Shown in pieces: positions 12,613 through 20,600 of a DNA stretch of 22,332 bases. Origin of the DNA: Oscillospiraceae bacterium (GTDB taxonomy: Bacteria > Bacillota > Clostridia > Oscillospirales > Ruminococcaceae); assembly GCA_018110855.1 (NCBI GenBank), contig JAGBFZ010000161.1, forward strand, positions 1 through 22,332. Reading direction: 5' to 3'. A model generated the notes under the pieces. That model was given only the letters and a program-made list of their open reading frames with translations. It had not been told where the DNA came from and did no database searches. The first letter of the stretch is position 1; each line of letters opens with the position of its first letter. The position numbers were made by a program, and so were the translations under genes.

Positions 12613-14883
12613 TCACTCTGCGGTAAAGTAAACTACTTTAGATTGAAAATCTCCCGAGAGATTTACGTTAATGCCGCAGTTCATAAGAGCTGCGCCTGTG
12701 TGTATCTCGCCTGTTTCGTGATTCTTATAGCGCTTTTCGGGGTCAAGTCCCTTGAGCTTTATACGTCTGCTGCGGTAATTGGGACGTCCGAGCACCTGCA
12801 CAAAGGTGAATACGGCTTCGCTCTTATCCTTTGCAACAAACATCCATGCGTCCCACATATTGTCCTCGAACACATTGCCTATGCGGTACTGATCGCCTGT
12901 GCGGACAAGGGGATTATATTTCTTGAACATCTCTATCTGTCCGGGAATTTCGTTTCTGTCTGCTTCGGGGATCCTTGTTACGTCAAGCTCATAGCCGAAG
13001 GTTCCCACCATTGCCACGTTTCCTCTTGTGGAGAAGGGTGTGCTTCTGCCAACGGTATGGTTGGGGCAGTCGGAAACATGGGCGCCCATTGCCGAGGCGG
13101 GGTAGCAGATAGATGTTCCGTGCTGAATTTTGAGCCTTTCGATAGCGTCGGTATCATCCGAGGTCCATATCTGGGGAGAGTAGAATAACATACCCGGGTC
13201 AAATCTTGCGCCGCCGCCCGAGCAGTTCTCAAGGAGAATATGGGGATAATCTGTTGTGAGCCTGTTCATCACGTCATATACGCCGAGGACATATCTGTGC
13301 CACAGCTCTCTCTGACGGTCGGAGGGAAGAGCGTTGGAGCCTACCTCGGTGAGCTGTCTGTTCATATCCCACTTGATATACTCGATATTTGCGCTGTCGA
13401 GTATCTTTTTCATCTGTCCGTAAATGCAGTCACGGACTTCCTTGCGGCTGTAATCAAGGACATACTGCTGACGGCTCTGGGTCATGGGCAGTCCTTCTAT
13501 CTGAATTGCCCAGTCGGGGTGAGCCTTATACAGCTCGCTGTCGGGGGATATCATTTCAGGCTCGAACCAGATTCCGAACTTCATTCCCAGCTTGTTAACC
13601 TCGTCAACAAGGTGCTTTAGTCCCCCGTTTATCTTCTTTTCGTAAACAAACCAGTCGCCAAGGGAGCTGTTGTCACTGTCCCGGTGTCCGAACCAGCCGT
13701 CGTCCATTACAAGCATTTCTATGCCAAGCTGTGAAGCCTGCTTTGCTATGTCAATGAGCTTTTCGGTATTGAAATTGAAATATGTGGCTTCCCAGTTGTT
13801 GATAAGAATGGGACGGCGCTTGTCTTTGTATTCCCCTCTGATAAGGTGCTGTCTGTAAAGGTCGTGGAAGGTGCGGGACATTTCTCCGATTCCCTGTGAG
13901 GAATATACCATTACAAGCTCGGGTGCGGTGAATTCCGCTGACGGCTCAAGCTTCCATGAGAAGTCAAAGGGATTTATGCCCATGACGAAACGGGTCTTTT
14001 TATGCTGTGTGACCTCTGCTTGGGCAAAGAAATTTCCGCTGTAAACAAGGTTGAAGCCGTATGCTTCGCCCATATCCTCATCTGCTGTATGAGAGACAAG
14101 TGCGGCAAAGGGATTGTTCTGGTGAGAGGATTCACCCTTGACGGAATCAATGCTCTGCTTGCCGTGGTGGAGGCGGCAGCGCTCCATTACTCGCTCTCTT
14201 GCCCATGAGCCGTTGAGGGTGATGAAATCATATTTATCCGAATCAAAATCTACGCAGGCGGAAAGGACACGTCTTACATCAAAGGCTTCTGCGCCGTTAT
14301 TCACCAGCTTCACGCTTATTGTGATAACGTCAAGGTCTGCAAAAACGGTATAGTAAAGAATAACGTTAAGACCTGTGCGCTTGTCCTCGAGGGTCACCGC
14401 AAGGGTCTCCGCTTCACCTTCCTCCGCAAAGGTGGCGGGGAGACGGACGGTCATATCCTTGAGGCTCTGCTCTAAAACGGGTTTGCCCTTTGTTATTTCA
14501 TATGAAACATACCTGAGGTCGAGGGCGGACATTCCTTTTTTATCCATGAGCATTATTGCAGGCTCGCGATAATCTCCCGTTCCGTGGACGGGATATTCAA
14601 AGGGAGTGGTATCCATGAAGGTTCCCATGTCACGGGAATTTACCTTTGGTGTAAAGGGATTTTCATCAAGGCGGAGAAGGTAGGAAAGATCTTCATCGTC
14701 TGCCCTTTTTCCGAAATACACATGGGCAAGATGTCCGCTTTCAAGGGCGGCAAGGGCATATGTAACTCCCTTTCCCGTCAGGGTGAAAAGGGTCATCTCC
14801 TCGGTGAAGGTCTCGTTGGCGTTTATCTGCCATTTGTAGTAGGTTATTTCCTTTTTGATTTTTTTTGCGGTGATGAGGTTCAT
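12613..14883 (-). CDS. GH36 alpha-galactosidase
   Basis: This is a 756-residue cytosolic glycoside hydrolase of family 36, the size of the bacterial AgaA/RafA/Mel36A group. It would release terminal alpha-1,6-galactose from raffinose-type sugars. Domain order is an N-terminal beta-sandwich (about 1-340), a catalytic TIM barrel (about 350-680) and a C-terminal beta domain. Visible catalytic features are LVMDDGWFG (391-399), the nucleophile Asp506 in IKWDMNR, LENCSGGGARFD (551-562) and an acid/base Asp in WTSDDTDAIER (573-583). No signal peptide is present, so an uptake system for oligosaccharides should exist elsewhere. It starts 22 bases after the Dabb gene with GAAAGGAAG upstream and appears to be the last gene of the mreBCD transcript, an unusual partner for a sugar hydrolase. 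Confidence 0.95.
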   Translation of the reverse strand: MNLITAKKIKKEITYYKWQINANETFTEEMTLFTLTGKGVTYALAALESGHLAHVYFGKRADDEDLSYLLRLDENPFTPKVNSRDMGTFMDTTPFEYPVHGTGDYREPAIMLMDKKGMSALDLRYVSYEITKGKPVLEQSLKDMTVRLPATFAEEGEAETLAVTLEDKRTGLNVILYYTVFADLDVITISVKLVNNGAEAFDVRRVLSACVDFDSDKYDFITLNGSWARERVMERCRLHHGKQSIDSVKGESSHQNNPFAALVSHTADEDMGEAYGFNLVYSGNFFAQAEVTQHKKTRFVMGINPFDFSWKLEPSAEFTAPELVMVYSSQGIGEMSRTFHDLYRQHLIRGEYKDKRRPILINNWEATYFNFNTEKLIDIAKQASQLGIEMLVMDDGWFGHRDSDNSSLGDWFVYEKKINGGLKHLVDEVNKLGMKFGIWFEPEMISPDSELYKAHPDWAIQIEGLPMTQSRQQYVLDYSRKEVRDCIYGQMKKILDSANIEYIKWDMNRQLTEVGSNALPSDRQRELWHRYVLGVYDVMNRLTTDYPHILLENCSGGGARFDPGMLFYSPQIWTSDDTDAIERLKIQHGTSICYPASAMGAHVSDCPNHTVGRSTPFSTRGNVAMVGTFGYELDVTRIPEADRNEIPGQIEMFKKYNPLVRTGDQYRIGNVFEDNMWDAWMFVAKDKSEAVFTFVQVLGRPNYRSRRIKLKGLDPEKRYKNHETGEIHTGAALMNCGINVNLSGDFQSKVVYFTAE

Positions 14884-14905
14884 TGGTTTTTCTTCCTTTC
14901 GTTTA

Positions 14906-15214
14906 TCAGTATTCGTAATCTATGCAGGCTCTGCCGCCTTCTTCTCTAATTCCTGCGATAAATGCGCCGAATTTTTTATGCTCGGGGTGGTTCTGATATT
15001 CGTCAAGCGCTTTTATATCCTCAAAGTCGCAGATAAGGGCAATATGGTAGTTGCTGTCGGGTGCGGCTTCGGAGTTTATTACTGTTTCCATCTTCTTTAT
15101 GGACTGTACAAGAGACGGCAGCTTATCCGCAAGCTCCTTTGCGGCATGGGCATTTTCCAAAGCTGTTTTTCCCTCGGTTTCCTTCAGTCTGAACATTATG
15201 ATGTGCTTTATCAT
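14906..15214 (-). CDS. Dabb-domain (stress-responsive A/B barrel) protein
   Basis: This 102-residue single-domain protein begins MIKHIIMFRLKE and contains SIKKMETVINSE and YHIALICDFEDIKALDEYQNHPEH, the typical layout of dimeric alpha/beta-barrel (Dabb, PF07876-type) proteins. Members are often of unknown role; some are ring-cleaving or cyclising enzymes. The full domain is present. It lies 26 bases after mreD and 22 bases before the alpha-galactosidase gene. AGGAACCGAG upstream of the ATG is a modest ribosome binding site. No substrate can be inferred. Confidence 0.85.
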   Translation of the reverse strand: MIKHIIMFRLKETEGKTALENAHAAKELADKLPSLVQSIKKMETVINSEAAPDSNYHIALICDFEDIKALDEYQNHPEHKKFGAFIAGIREEGGRACIDYEY

Positions 15215-15240
15215 TTTTTTCTCGGTTCCTTTCTAATAAT

Positions 15241-15807
15241 TTATTCTCTTACGATATCCTCGGATTTTTCTTCGATATAATGCTCGGTAACTGTGCCGAA
15301 GCCCTTGGAGATCACTCCCGTCAGCAGGTACAGCACTATTCCGAATATATTCGTCCATATCATTTCGGGGATAAATATCTGCCTGAACACCATTCCCGAC
15401 AGGTCATACTCCCACAGAAAATAGAAAAAGAGATAGTGAAGCATGGACTGTATAAATATCACAGCAAAGTCAAGCCAGAGAAAATTCAGGATATGCCGTC
15501 TCAGGATATAATGAAACAGCAGAGATATCATCAGGCTCGTCCACATGAGGATTATTGCGTTGAAGCCTGTGAGCGTTCCCGAGGCGGAATCTAAAAGCAG
15601 TCCGCACACGCAGCCGTACAGCACCGAATCAAAGGGCGCTTCCCTTCCTGCATAGCACACTGCGCAGGGGATAAGCAGCACAGGCAGCGCTCCCGCAGCG
15701 TTTACCGAAGAGATGAACACATAGGAAAACGCCATCAGCAGCACAAGCAGCATCTGCCTTATGACATAATTGCGCCGCTCCTTTTTCTTTTTAAGCTCAA
15801 TGTTCAT
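15241..15807 (-). CDS. mreD: Rod shape-determining protein MreD
   Basis: This is a 188-residue integral membrane protein with a Lys/Arg-rich N-terminus (MNIELKKKKERRNYVIRQ) and about five hydrophobic segments, the MreD pattern. MreD couples cytoplasmic MreB filaments to the elongation machinery of the peptidoglycan layer together with MreC. Its start overlaps the end of mreC by 11 bases, in the usual mreB-mreC-mreD order, and this context is the main support because MreD sequences diverge strongly. Confidence 0.85.
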   Translation of the reverse strand: MNIELKKKKERRNYVIRQMLLVLLMAFSYVFISSVNAAGALPVLLIPCAVCYAGREAPFDSVLYGCVCGLLLDSASGTLTGFNAIILMWTSLMISLLFHYILRRHILNFLWLDFAVIFIQSMLHYLFFYFLWEYDLSGMVFRQIFIPEMIWTNIFGIVLYLLTGVISKGFGTVTEHYIEEKSEDIVRE

Positions 15808-16687
15808 CTGCCGTTTCCTCCGGCTGCTGTCCTGTTTTTATGGCGGTCACTTCATCAAGGGTATAATCGGTTATCACAAAGACGCTTGTGAGAGTTCCCG
15901 GGTCTACGGCGGGGATGATTACGGCATATTTTGATAAGCCATTCTGCTCCATCTGCACCGATTCCACTGTGCCGATAAGCTGACCTGCGGGATAATTTGC
16001 GCTTCCCGAGGTAACTATCACGTCTCCCGCTCTGATATCGCTTTCCTTGCTGATATAGCTCATTCGTATCCTGCCCTTTGCCGCAAGGTCATAGCCGCCC
16101 TCGGCTATTCCTGCGGACTTTGTGCGCACGGTGTACACGCCTACGGCGGTTTTTGGGGAATAAAGTGTCCTTACCTTGGCGGTGGACGGCGATATCTCAT
16201 AGCACACGCCTACTATTCCCGTTTCCGTTACTACGGGGTCCCCGGGCTCTATACCGTCCTTTGCGCCCTTGTCTATGGTGAAGGAGCCGTATGGGTCATT
16301 GGTGGTTCGGGCGATTACGCTGCATGGGGGGGAGAACTGATATGCGTCATATTCTTCCTTGAGCTGAAGCATTACTCTAAGCTCCCTGTTTTCCTCAAGC
16401 ACCTTATCGTAATCTATTATTTCATTGTACAGCTCCCCCAGCTGCGCCTTGAGCTGCCGGTTCTCGTTATAATATTTCTCGGCATTTATCACCATATCAA
16501 GAGAGGTTGATACCTTTTCGGATATCCTTGAAGAGAGATCCTTCACAGGCTCGAATATTACCTCGAATACATAGCCGCTCCCCGAGGAATAGCCTCCTGT
16601 GGTGACCGAATATATCATTGCCCCGATAAGCACTGCTGTCAGGGCTATGATTATTTTGAATTTTACGGAGTGGAAAAACTCCTTCAT
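15797..16687 (-). CDS. mreC: Rod shape-determining protein MreC
   Basis: The 296-residue protein has a short cytoplasmic start, one membrane helix (about 11-28), a coiled coil (about 60-112, rich in Glu/Leu/Asn) and an extracellular beta-domain (about 118-280). That domain contains VIARTTNDPYGSFTIDKGAKDGI and GDPVVTETGIVGVCYEISP, hallmark MreC text. MreC scaffolds penicillin-binding proteins along the elongasome. It lies 40 bases after mreB and overlaps mreD. The ribosome binding site (GTGTGAGCAG) is weak, suggesting coupling to the upstream gene. Confidence 0.95.
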   Translation of the reverse strand: MKEFFHSVKFKIIIALTAVLIGAMIYSVTTGGYSSGSGYVFEVIFEPVKDLSSRISEKVSTSLDMVINAEKYYNENRQLKAQLGELYNEIIDYDKVLEENRELRVMLQLKEEYDAYQFSPPCSVIARTTNDPYGSFTIDKGAKDGIEPGDPVVTETGIVGVCYEISPSTAKVRTLYSPKTAVGVYTVRTKSAGIAEGGYDLAAKGRIRMSYISKESDIRAGDVIVTSGSANYPAGQLIGTVESVQMEQNGLSKYAVIIPAVDPGTLTSVFVITDYTLDEVTAIKTGQQPEETADEH

Positions 16688-16727
16688 CTGCTCACACCCT
16701 GACTTTCTGTAAATTCAGCAGGTCAAA

Positions 16728-17759
16728 TCAATAATACTTTGCGTCGTCGTTTAATACCTCGTGGAGCTTCTCGATATCCTCAAGCACCTTGCCCGCTCCT
16801 GCGGCAACACAGTCAAGGGGCGAATCTGCTATATTGACGGGCATTCCCGTTTCGCTGTTGATAAGTCTGTCAAGTCCCTTGATAAGCGCTCCGCCGCCCG
16901 CAAGGGTTATTCCCTGATCTATGATATCTGCGGCAAGCTCGGGGGGAGTTTTTTCAAGGGTGGTCTTTATTGCTTCCACCACATGGGTGAGGGGTTCTGC
17001 AAGGGCTTCTCTTATTTCTACGCTGGTGACGGTTATATTCTCGGGAAGTCCGTTCAGGAGATTTCTTCCCTTGATCTCCATTTCCTCCTCCTTTTCCGTT
17101 TTATCGGGAGGGAAGGCTGAGCCGATGGCTATTTTGACATTCTCCGCTGTGCGCTCACCTATGAGCAGATTGTACTTTTTCTTGATATAGTTGATTATGG
17201 CGCTGTCAAAGGCATCACCTGCGATTCGGACGCTCCGGGAGGTAACTATTCCGCCGAGAGATATTACGGCAACCTCGCTTGTTCCGCCGCCGATATCAAC
17301 TATCATTGAGCCTGCAGGCTCGGACACAGGCAGTCCTGCGCCGATGGCTGCTGCCATTGGCTCCTCGATTATATTTACTCTTCTTGCTCCCGCATTCTCT
17401 GCGGCTTCCTTTACCGCTCTGCGCTCTACGGCTGTTACTCCCGAGGGTATGCAGATTATTACGTTTGCTCTGGTGAAGAAAAAGCTGCCCTTTAATGCCT
17501 TTTTGATAAATTCGTCAAGCATGGCGGAGGTTATTTCAAAATCTGCGATAACTCCGTCCTTCAGCGGTCTTACGGCGGTGATGGAGCCGGGGGTTCTTCC
17601 GATTACCTCTTTGGCTTCCTGTCCCACATATTTAGGCTCCTCGGTGCGGGAATCTACTGCCACTACCGACGGCTCTCTGATTATTATGCCCTTGCCCTTC
17701 ATATATACAAGTGTATTTGCGGTGCCAAGATCAATTCCTATTTCCTTTGTAAACAGCAT
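16728..17759 (-). CDS. mreB: Rod shape-determining protein MreB (actin-like)
   Basis: MreB is the actin-fold ATPase whose filaments guide lateral wall synthesis. The 343 residues match the family length. The phosphate-1 motif GIDLGTANT lies at 8-16, the phosphate-2 motif [11 protein letters not shown] at 155-165 and the adenosine motif [11 protein letters not shown] at 283-293. The [15 protein letters not shown] block is strongly conserved. It is first gene of the mre operon with ribosome binding site AGAGGAGA and its own promoter about 85 bases upstream. It could equally be called Mbl; the sequence alone does not separate paralogues. Confidence 0.97.
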   Translation of the reverse strand: MLFTKEIGIDLGTANTLVYMKGKGIIIREPSVVAVDSRTEEPKYVGQEAKEVIGRTPGSITAVRPLKDGVIADFEITSAMLDEFIKKALKGSFFFTRANVIICIPSGVTAVERRAVKEAAENAGARRVNIIEEPMAAAIGAGLPVSEPAGSMIVDIGGGTSEVAVISLGGIVTSRSVRIAGDAFDSAIINYIKKKYNLLIGERTAENVKIAIGSAFPPDKTEKEEEMEIKGRNLLNGLPENITVTSVEIREALAEPLTHVVEAIKTTLEKTPPELAADIIDQGITLAGGGALIKGLDRLINSETGMPVNIADSPLDCVAAGAGKVLEDIEKLHEVLNDDAKYY

Positions 17760-17842
17760 TTTTTATTCTCCTCTTTATGATTTATTAATTTATTCCCGTT
17801 CTGTTTTTTTCTTTTGGGGATATTTTTCGCATTATATATTTT

Positions 17843-17871
17843 ATTATAACATATAAATTTTTTTACTACAA
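17843..17871 (-). promoter_or_regulatory. Promoter of the mre operon
   Basis: On the minus strand TTGTAG (17866-17871) and TATAAT (17843-17848) are 17 bases apart in a very AT-rich stretch. Confidence 0.7.
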
Positions 17872-17932
17872 CAGTTTTTTGCAAATTTAACCGTTTTGTT
17901 ATTTGTTACAGAGTGTAAAATTATTTTTTCTA

Positions 17933-17961
17933 TTGCAAATTAATATTACTTGTGGTAATAT
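17933..17961 (+). promoter_or_regulatory. Promoter of the CDF transporter gene
   Basis: TTGCAA (17933-17938) and TAATAT (17956-17961) are 17 bases apart. The spacer and -10 are covered by a palindrome (17941-17963). Confidence 0.55.
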
Positions 17962-17963
17962 TA
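17941..17963. promoter_or_regulatory. Candidate operator upstream of the CDF transporter
   Basis: A perfect inverted repeat has 9-base arms TAATATTAC and GTAATATTA around TTGTG. It covers the promoter spacer and -10, where a bound repressor would block transcription. The regulator is not identified and is not encoded nearby. Confidence 0.5.
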
Positions 17964-18007
17964 GGTAAAGGTACGGCTTTTTTTATTTTTTGTGTAAGGT
18001 GGTTTTT

Positions 18008-19180
18008 ATGACCGATTTTTTGGTAAGGGTTTTTATCAAGGACAGGGACAATGTTTCCGATATGAAGGTACGGGAAAAATACGGCGTTCTCAGCAGCGGC
18101 GTGGGCATTGCCTGCAACATTCTGCTTTTCGGGGTCAAGTACCTGATAGGCGCTTTGTCAGGCTCTATTTCCGTTATTTCTGACGCTTTCAACAACCTTT
18201 CCGACAGTGCAAGCTGCATTGTTACGCTCATCGGCTACAAGATGGCGGCTAAGCCTGCGGACAAGGATCATCCTTTCGGGCATGGACGGGTGGAATATCT
18301 GACATCTCTTATCATTGCGGCAGTCATTTTTCTCATGGGATTTGAGCTGCTGAGATCCTCGGCGGAGCGGCTTGTCAGTCCTGCGGAGGTAACTTTCGGG
18401 GCAGCTTCGGTGGTTTCCCTTATTGCTTCTATCCTTTTAAAGCTGTGGATGTCCGCTTTTAACAGCAAGCTTGGCACGAGGATAAATTCTTCTGTTATGC
18501 TTGCTACCGCTCAGGACAGCAGAAATGATGTTATTGCTACGGGTGCGGCGCTTATCGGTCTTACCGCTTCGCTCTTTACCGAGCTGCCTGTTGACGGCGT
18601 TATGGGTATTGTTGTTTCGATATTCATCATCAGGGGCGGTATTGGCATTATGAGAGATACGGTGGACGATCTTCTGGGCAAGCCTGCGGACAGGGAGCTT
18701 GTTGAGAAAATCAGGGGCATTGTTATGGCTGATGAACGTATTCTCGGAATTCACGATCTGGTGGTACATAACTACGGTCCCGGGAAAATGATAGCAAGCT
18801 GTCATGCGGAGGCGAGCAGCGAGGAAAAATTCGAGGACATTCACGAGCTGGTGGACAGCATTGAGCATGACATCGGTGAGAGCCTCGGAATTATGATGAC
18901 CATTCACATGGACCCTGTGGACGTTAACAACAAGGAGGCCATGGGCATCAGGGCCGCTTTGAAGGAATTTGCAAAGGGCATTGGCAGCGGTCTTAACATT
19001 CATGATTTCAGAATGATCGCGGGGAGCGGAAGTCCTACCTTTATTTTTGATGTTGTGGTTCCTTATGATTTTACTCTTAAAGAAGATGATATCAGGAAAG
19101 CATTCGACAGCTTTGCCCGGGAAAAATACGGCGAGGGCGCAAGGACGGTCATTACCTTTGACAGGGATTTTGCGGAATGA
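18008..19180 (+). CDS. CDF family metal exporter, manganese-type signature
   Basis: This is a 390-residue cation diffusion facilitator with six predicted membrane helices and an extended C-terminal cytoplasmic region. The membrane metal site is Asn62-x3-Asp66 in DAFNNLSD (helix 2) and Asp170-x3-Asp174 in AQDSRND (helix 5). The N-D-D-D set resembles MntE-type manganese exporters, unlike the His-Asp pairs of zinc exporters such as CzcD or FieF. HPFGHGRVEYLTS (88-100) is the conserved loop after helix 2. The C-terminus (from about 290) continues past the normal ferredoxin-like domain with a second such half. The start ATG at 18008 is preferred over an in-frame TTG at 17990 because AAGGTGG lies just upstream. 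Likely role: efflux of excess Mn2+ against the proton gradient. Confidence 0.88.
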   Translation: MTDFLVRVFIKDRDNVSDMKVREKYGVLSSGVGIACNILLFGVKYLIGALSGSISVISDAFNNLSDSASCIVTLIGYKMAAKPADKDHPFGHGRVEYLTSLIIAAVIFLMGFELLRSSAERLVSPAEVTFGAASVVSLIASILLKLWMSAFNSKLGTRINSSVMLATAQDSRNDVIATGAALIGLTASLFTELPVDGVMGIVVSIFIIRGGIGIMRDTVDDLLGKPADRELVEKIRGIVMADERILGIHDLVVHNYGPGKMIASCHAEASSEEKFEDIHELVDSIEHDIGESLGIMMTIHMDPVDVNNKEAMGIRAALKEFAKGIGSGLNIHDFRMIAGSGSPTFIFDVVVPYDFTLKEDDIRKAFDSFAREKYGEGARTVITFDRDFAE

Positions 19181-19187
19181 ATTAAAA

Positions 19188-19218
19188 GGGCGTGCTTACC
19201 GATGAGATAAGCACGCCC
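19188..19218 (-). terminator. Terminator between convergent genes
   Basis: A perfect 11-pair stem GGGCGTGCTTA/TAAGCACGCCC (19188-19198, 19208-19218) has a 9-base loop. In the leftward direction it is followed by TTTTAATT, so it best serves the small membrane protein gene. Rightward the sequence after the stem is TAAATAAATAA, weaker for the CDF gene. Confidence 0.75.
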
Positions 19219-19235
19219 TAAATAAATAATATTCA

Positions 19236-19712
19236 TCACATTGCATCGCTGTCAAGATCGGAAGGGATCTCGTATTCGTATATTTCATAATCACTGCCTT
19301 CCAGAAGCTCGGCGATGTTTTCTACTGTAAGAAAATGCTTATCCTCAAAGGAATAGATAAGGGGCTTTTTCTTTATAAACAGTATTGTATCTATTATCAG
19401 GAAAATAAAGCCCGAATATGCGGCAAGCATGAAAATAAACACTGAGACGAAAAATCCGACTATCAGCCCCAGTCCTTTAAATGCTTTTTTATACAGAAAT
19501 TCTGCGTGGAATATCCCATGGATAAATCCGCCGCCGAACAATGGAGCGAAAAGTATATTCGCTGCTCCTTGTTCTCCGGTTGTGAGCGCATATATGAACA
19601 GGACGGCGCTGAGCAGCCAGCCGATAAACAGGGTCACTGTTCTTACGCCATTGGTCAGGCTGTATTTTCTTCGGATGGATACGTGCAGTTTTTTCAGTTC
19701 GGACTTTTTCAT
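19236..19712 (-). CDS. Small membrane protein of unknown function, TetR-associated
   Basis: I do not recognise this family. The 158-residue protein has a basic N-terminus (MKKSELKKLHVSIRRKYS), hydrophobic segments at about 27-45, 52-68 and 78-112 (the last long enough for two helices) and an acidic soluble C-terminus ending DLDSDAM. The ribosome binding site GGAGGTAAAGATC is strong. A 19-base palindrome 22 bases upstream of the start shares its core with the operator of the adjacent tetR, so it is probably a TetR-repressed target. TetR-controlled small membrane proteins are often linked to efflux or envelope stress, but no function can be claimed here. Confidence 0.7.
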   Translation of the reverse strand: MKKSELKKLHVSIRRKYSLTNGVRTVTLFIGWLLSAVLFIYALTTGEQGAANILFAPLFGGGFIHGIFHAEFLYKKAFKGLGLIVGFFVSVFIFMLAAYSGFIFLIIDTILFIKKKPLIYSFEDKHFLTVENIAELLEGSDYEIYEYEIPSDLDSDAM

Positions 19713-19733
19713 TGATCTTTACCTCCATAAATT

Positions 19734-19752
19734 TAAGTAACATTGTTACTTA
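19734..19752. promoter_or_regulatory. TetR-type operator 1
   Basis: A perfect palindrome with 9-base arms TAAGTAACA/TGTTACTTA around one T. It lies just upstream of the membrane protein gene and shares the core TAACA-N-TGTTA with the site at 20433-20447. Confidence 0.7.
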
Positions 19753-19761
19753 TTTGTTATT

Positions 19762-19790
19762 AAAAAAGAGCCGTTTTCGACTCATTTTTT
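19762..19790. terminator. Terminator downstream of tetR
   Basis: The stem GAGCCG/CGACTC (19768-19773, 19778-19783) with one G-T pair and loop TTTT is followed on the minus strand by six T. A T-rich run also follows in the rightward direction. Confidence 0.6.
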
Positions 19791-19821
19791 ATTTTATCCA
19801 TAGGTTAAACGGTTATTAGTA

Positions 19822-20412
19822 TTAGTACAATAGCGATAATATGCCGTTTTTCCAGATTTTTACCGTTGTTATAAGGCGCTCTGTTACAAGGCTGTCGTCC
19901 GATTCTTCTGCTATTATCTTTATAATGGAATATACCATCATATGTGCAAGACATTTGCCGACGTATTCTTCAAAGCCCTGCGGCAGTTTGCTGCCTTCAG
20001 GCATATAGCTGCCCGCCATCTCGATTATCTGACGGCTGAATTCATCGGTTATTTCGCTGATATAGTCCGATATAACGGGGGTGTTCATATTGTAATACAG
20101 AATGTGATACAGCTTGCGGTTGGCGGAAAAAAAACTGCGGAAATCCTTGAACGCTGTAAAATCATCATTCAGCACCCTGTGAAAGTCTATGGAAATGGAA
20201 TGGACTACATTAAAGATCGGTATCATTACATTCGACAGAAGATCCTCTTTATTGCCGAAAAAACAATATACCGCTCCTGTGGTCACACCCGCTCTGCTGC
20301 AGATATGGCGAAGAGACGCCTTTTCATAGCCGCACTCGAAAAATTCCTCTGCTGCGGCTGATAATATCGCTTCCTTCGTTTCTTCGGATACGGCTCCTTT
20401 TCTTTTTGTCAT
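19822..20412 (-). CDS. TetR family transcriptional repressor
   Basis: The 196-residue protein has the TetR DNA-binding domain (about 10-57): AILSAAAEEFFECGYEKASLRHICSRAGVTTGAVYCFFGNKEDLL, with the helix-turn-helix at about 33-52. The C-terminal ligand domain is unlike characterised members I can name. The start is supported by GAGGAG 10 bases upstream. A consensus promoter and a 15-base operator precede it, and the same operator core precedes the neighbouring membrane protein gene. It therefore probably represses itself and that gene, with an unknown small ligand as inducer. Confidence 0.9.
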   Translation of the reverse strand: MTKRKGAVSEETKEAILSAAAEEFFECGYEKASLRHICSRAGVTTGAVYCFFGNKEDLLSNVMIPIFNVVHSISIDFHRVLNDDFTAFKDFRSFFSANRKLYHILYYNMNTPVISDYISEITDEFSRQIIEMAGSYMPEGSKLPQGFEEYVGKCLAHMMVYSIIKIIAEESDDSLVTERLITTVKIWKNGILSLLY

Positions 20413-20432
20413 TACAGCAGCTCCTCAATTTA

Positions 20433-20447
20433 AATAACACTGTTATT
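20433..20447. promoter_or_regulatory. TetR-type operator 2 (autoregulatory)
   Basis: The perfect palindrome AATAACA-C-TGTTATT directly overlaps the tetR -10 and start region (20445-20450 is the -10). The core TAACA-N-TGTTA equals that of operator 1. Confidence 0.7.
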
Positions 20448-20473
20448 ATATCACAGCTTTATCCGTTTGTCAA
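20445..20473 (-). promoter_or_regulatory. tetR promoter
   Basis: On the minus strand consensus TTGACA (20468-20473) and TATAAT (20445-20450) are 17 bases apart; operator 2 overlaps the -10. Confidence 0.85.
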
Positions 20474-20520
20474 GTACTTTTTTCTTTTTATTTGGTTTCT
20501 TTTCGCTTATCTTATAATGT

Positions 20521-20549
20521 TTGACAATCTTTTTCATTTGGAGTATAAT
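20521..20549 (+). promoter_or_regulatory. Promoter of the CapA-like gene
   Basis: Consensus TTGACA (20521-20526) and TATAAT (20544-20549) are 17 bases apart, about 50 bases before the start codon. Confidence 0.85.
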
Positions 20550-20600
20550 TAAAATGGTTTTAAACAGACCTTAGGCATTGCTGTTTTTGGGGGTATAATT

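Noticed and set aside
12556..13620. Long plus-strand frames opposite the alpha-galactosidase gene
   Set aside because: They are antisense shadows of a well-supported GH36 gene.
17990..18007. TTG start of the CDF gene
   Set aside because: The AAGGTGG site sits inside this extension and serves the ATG at 18008.
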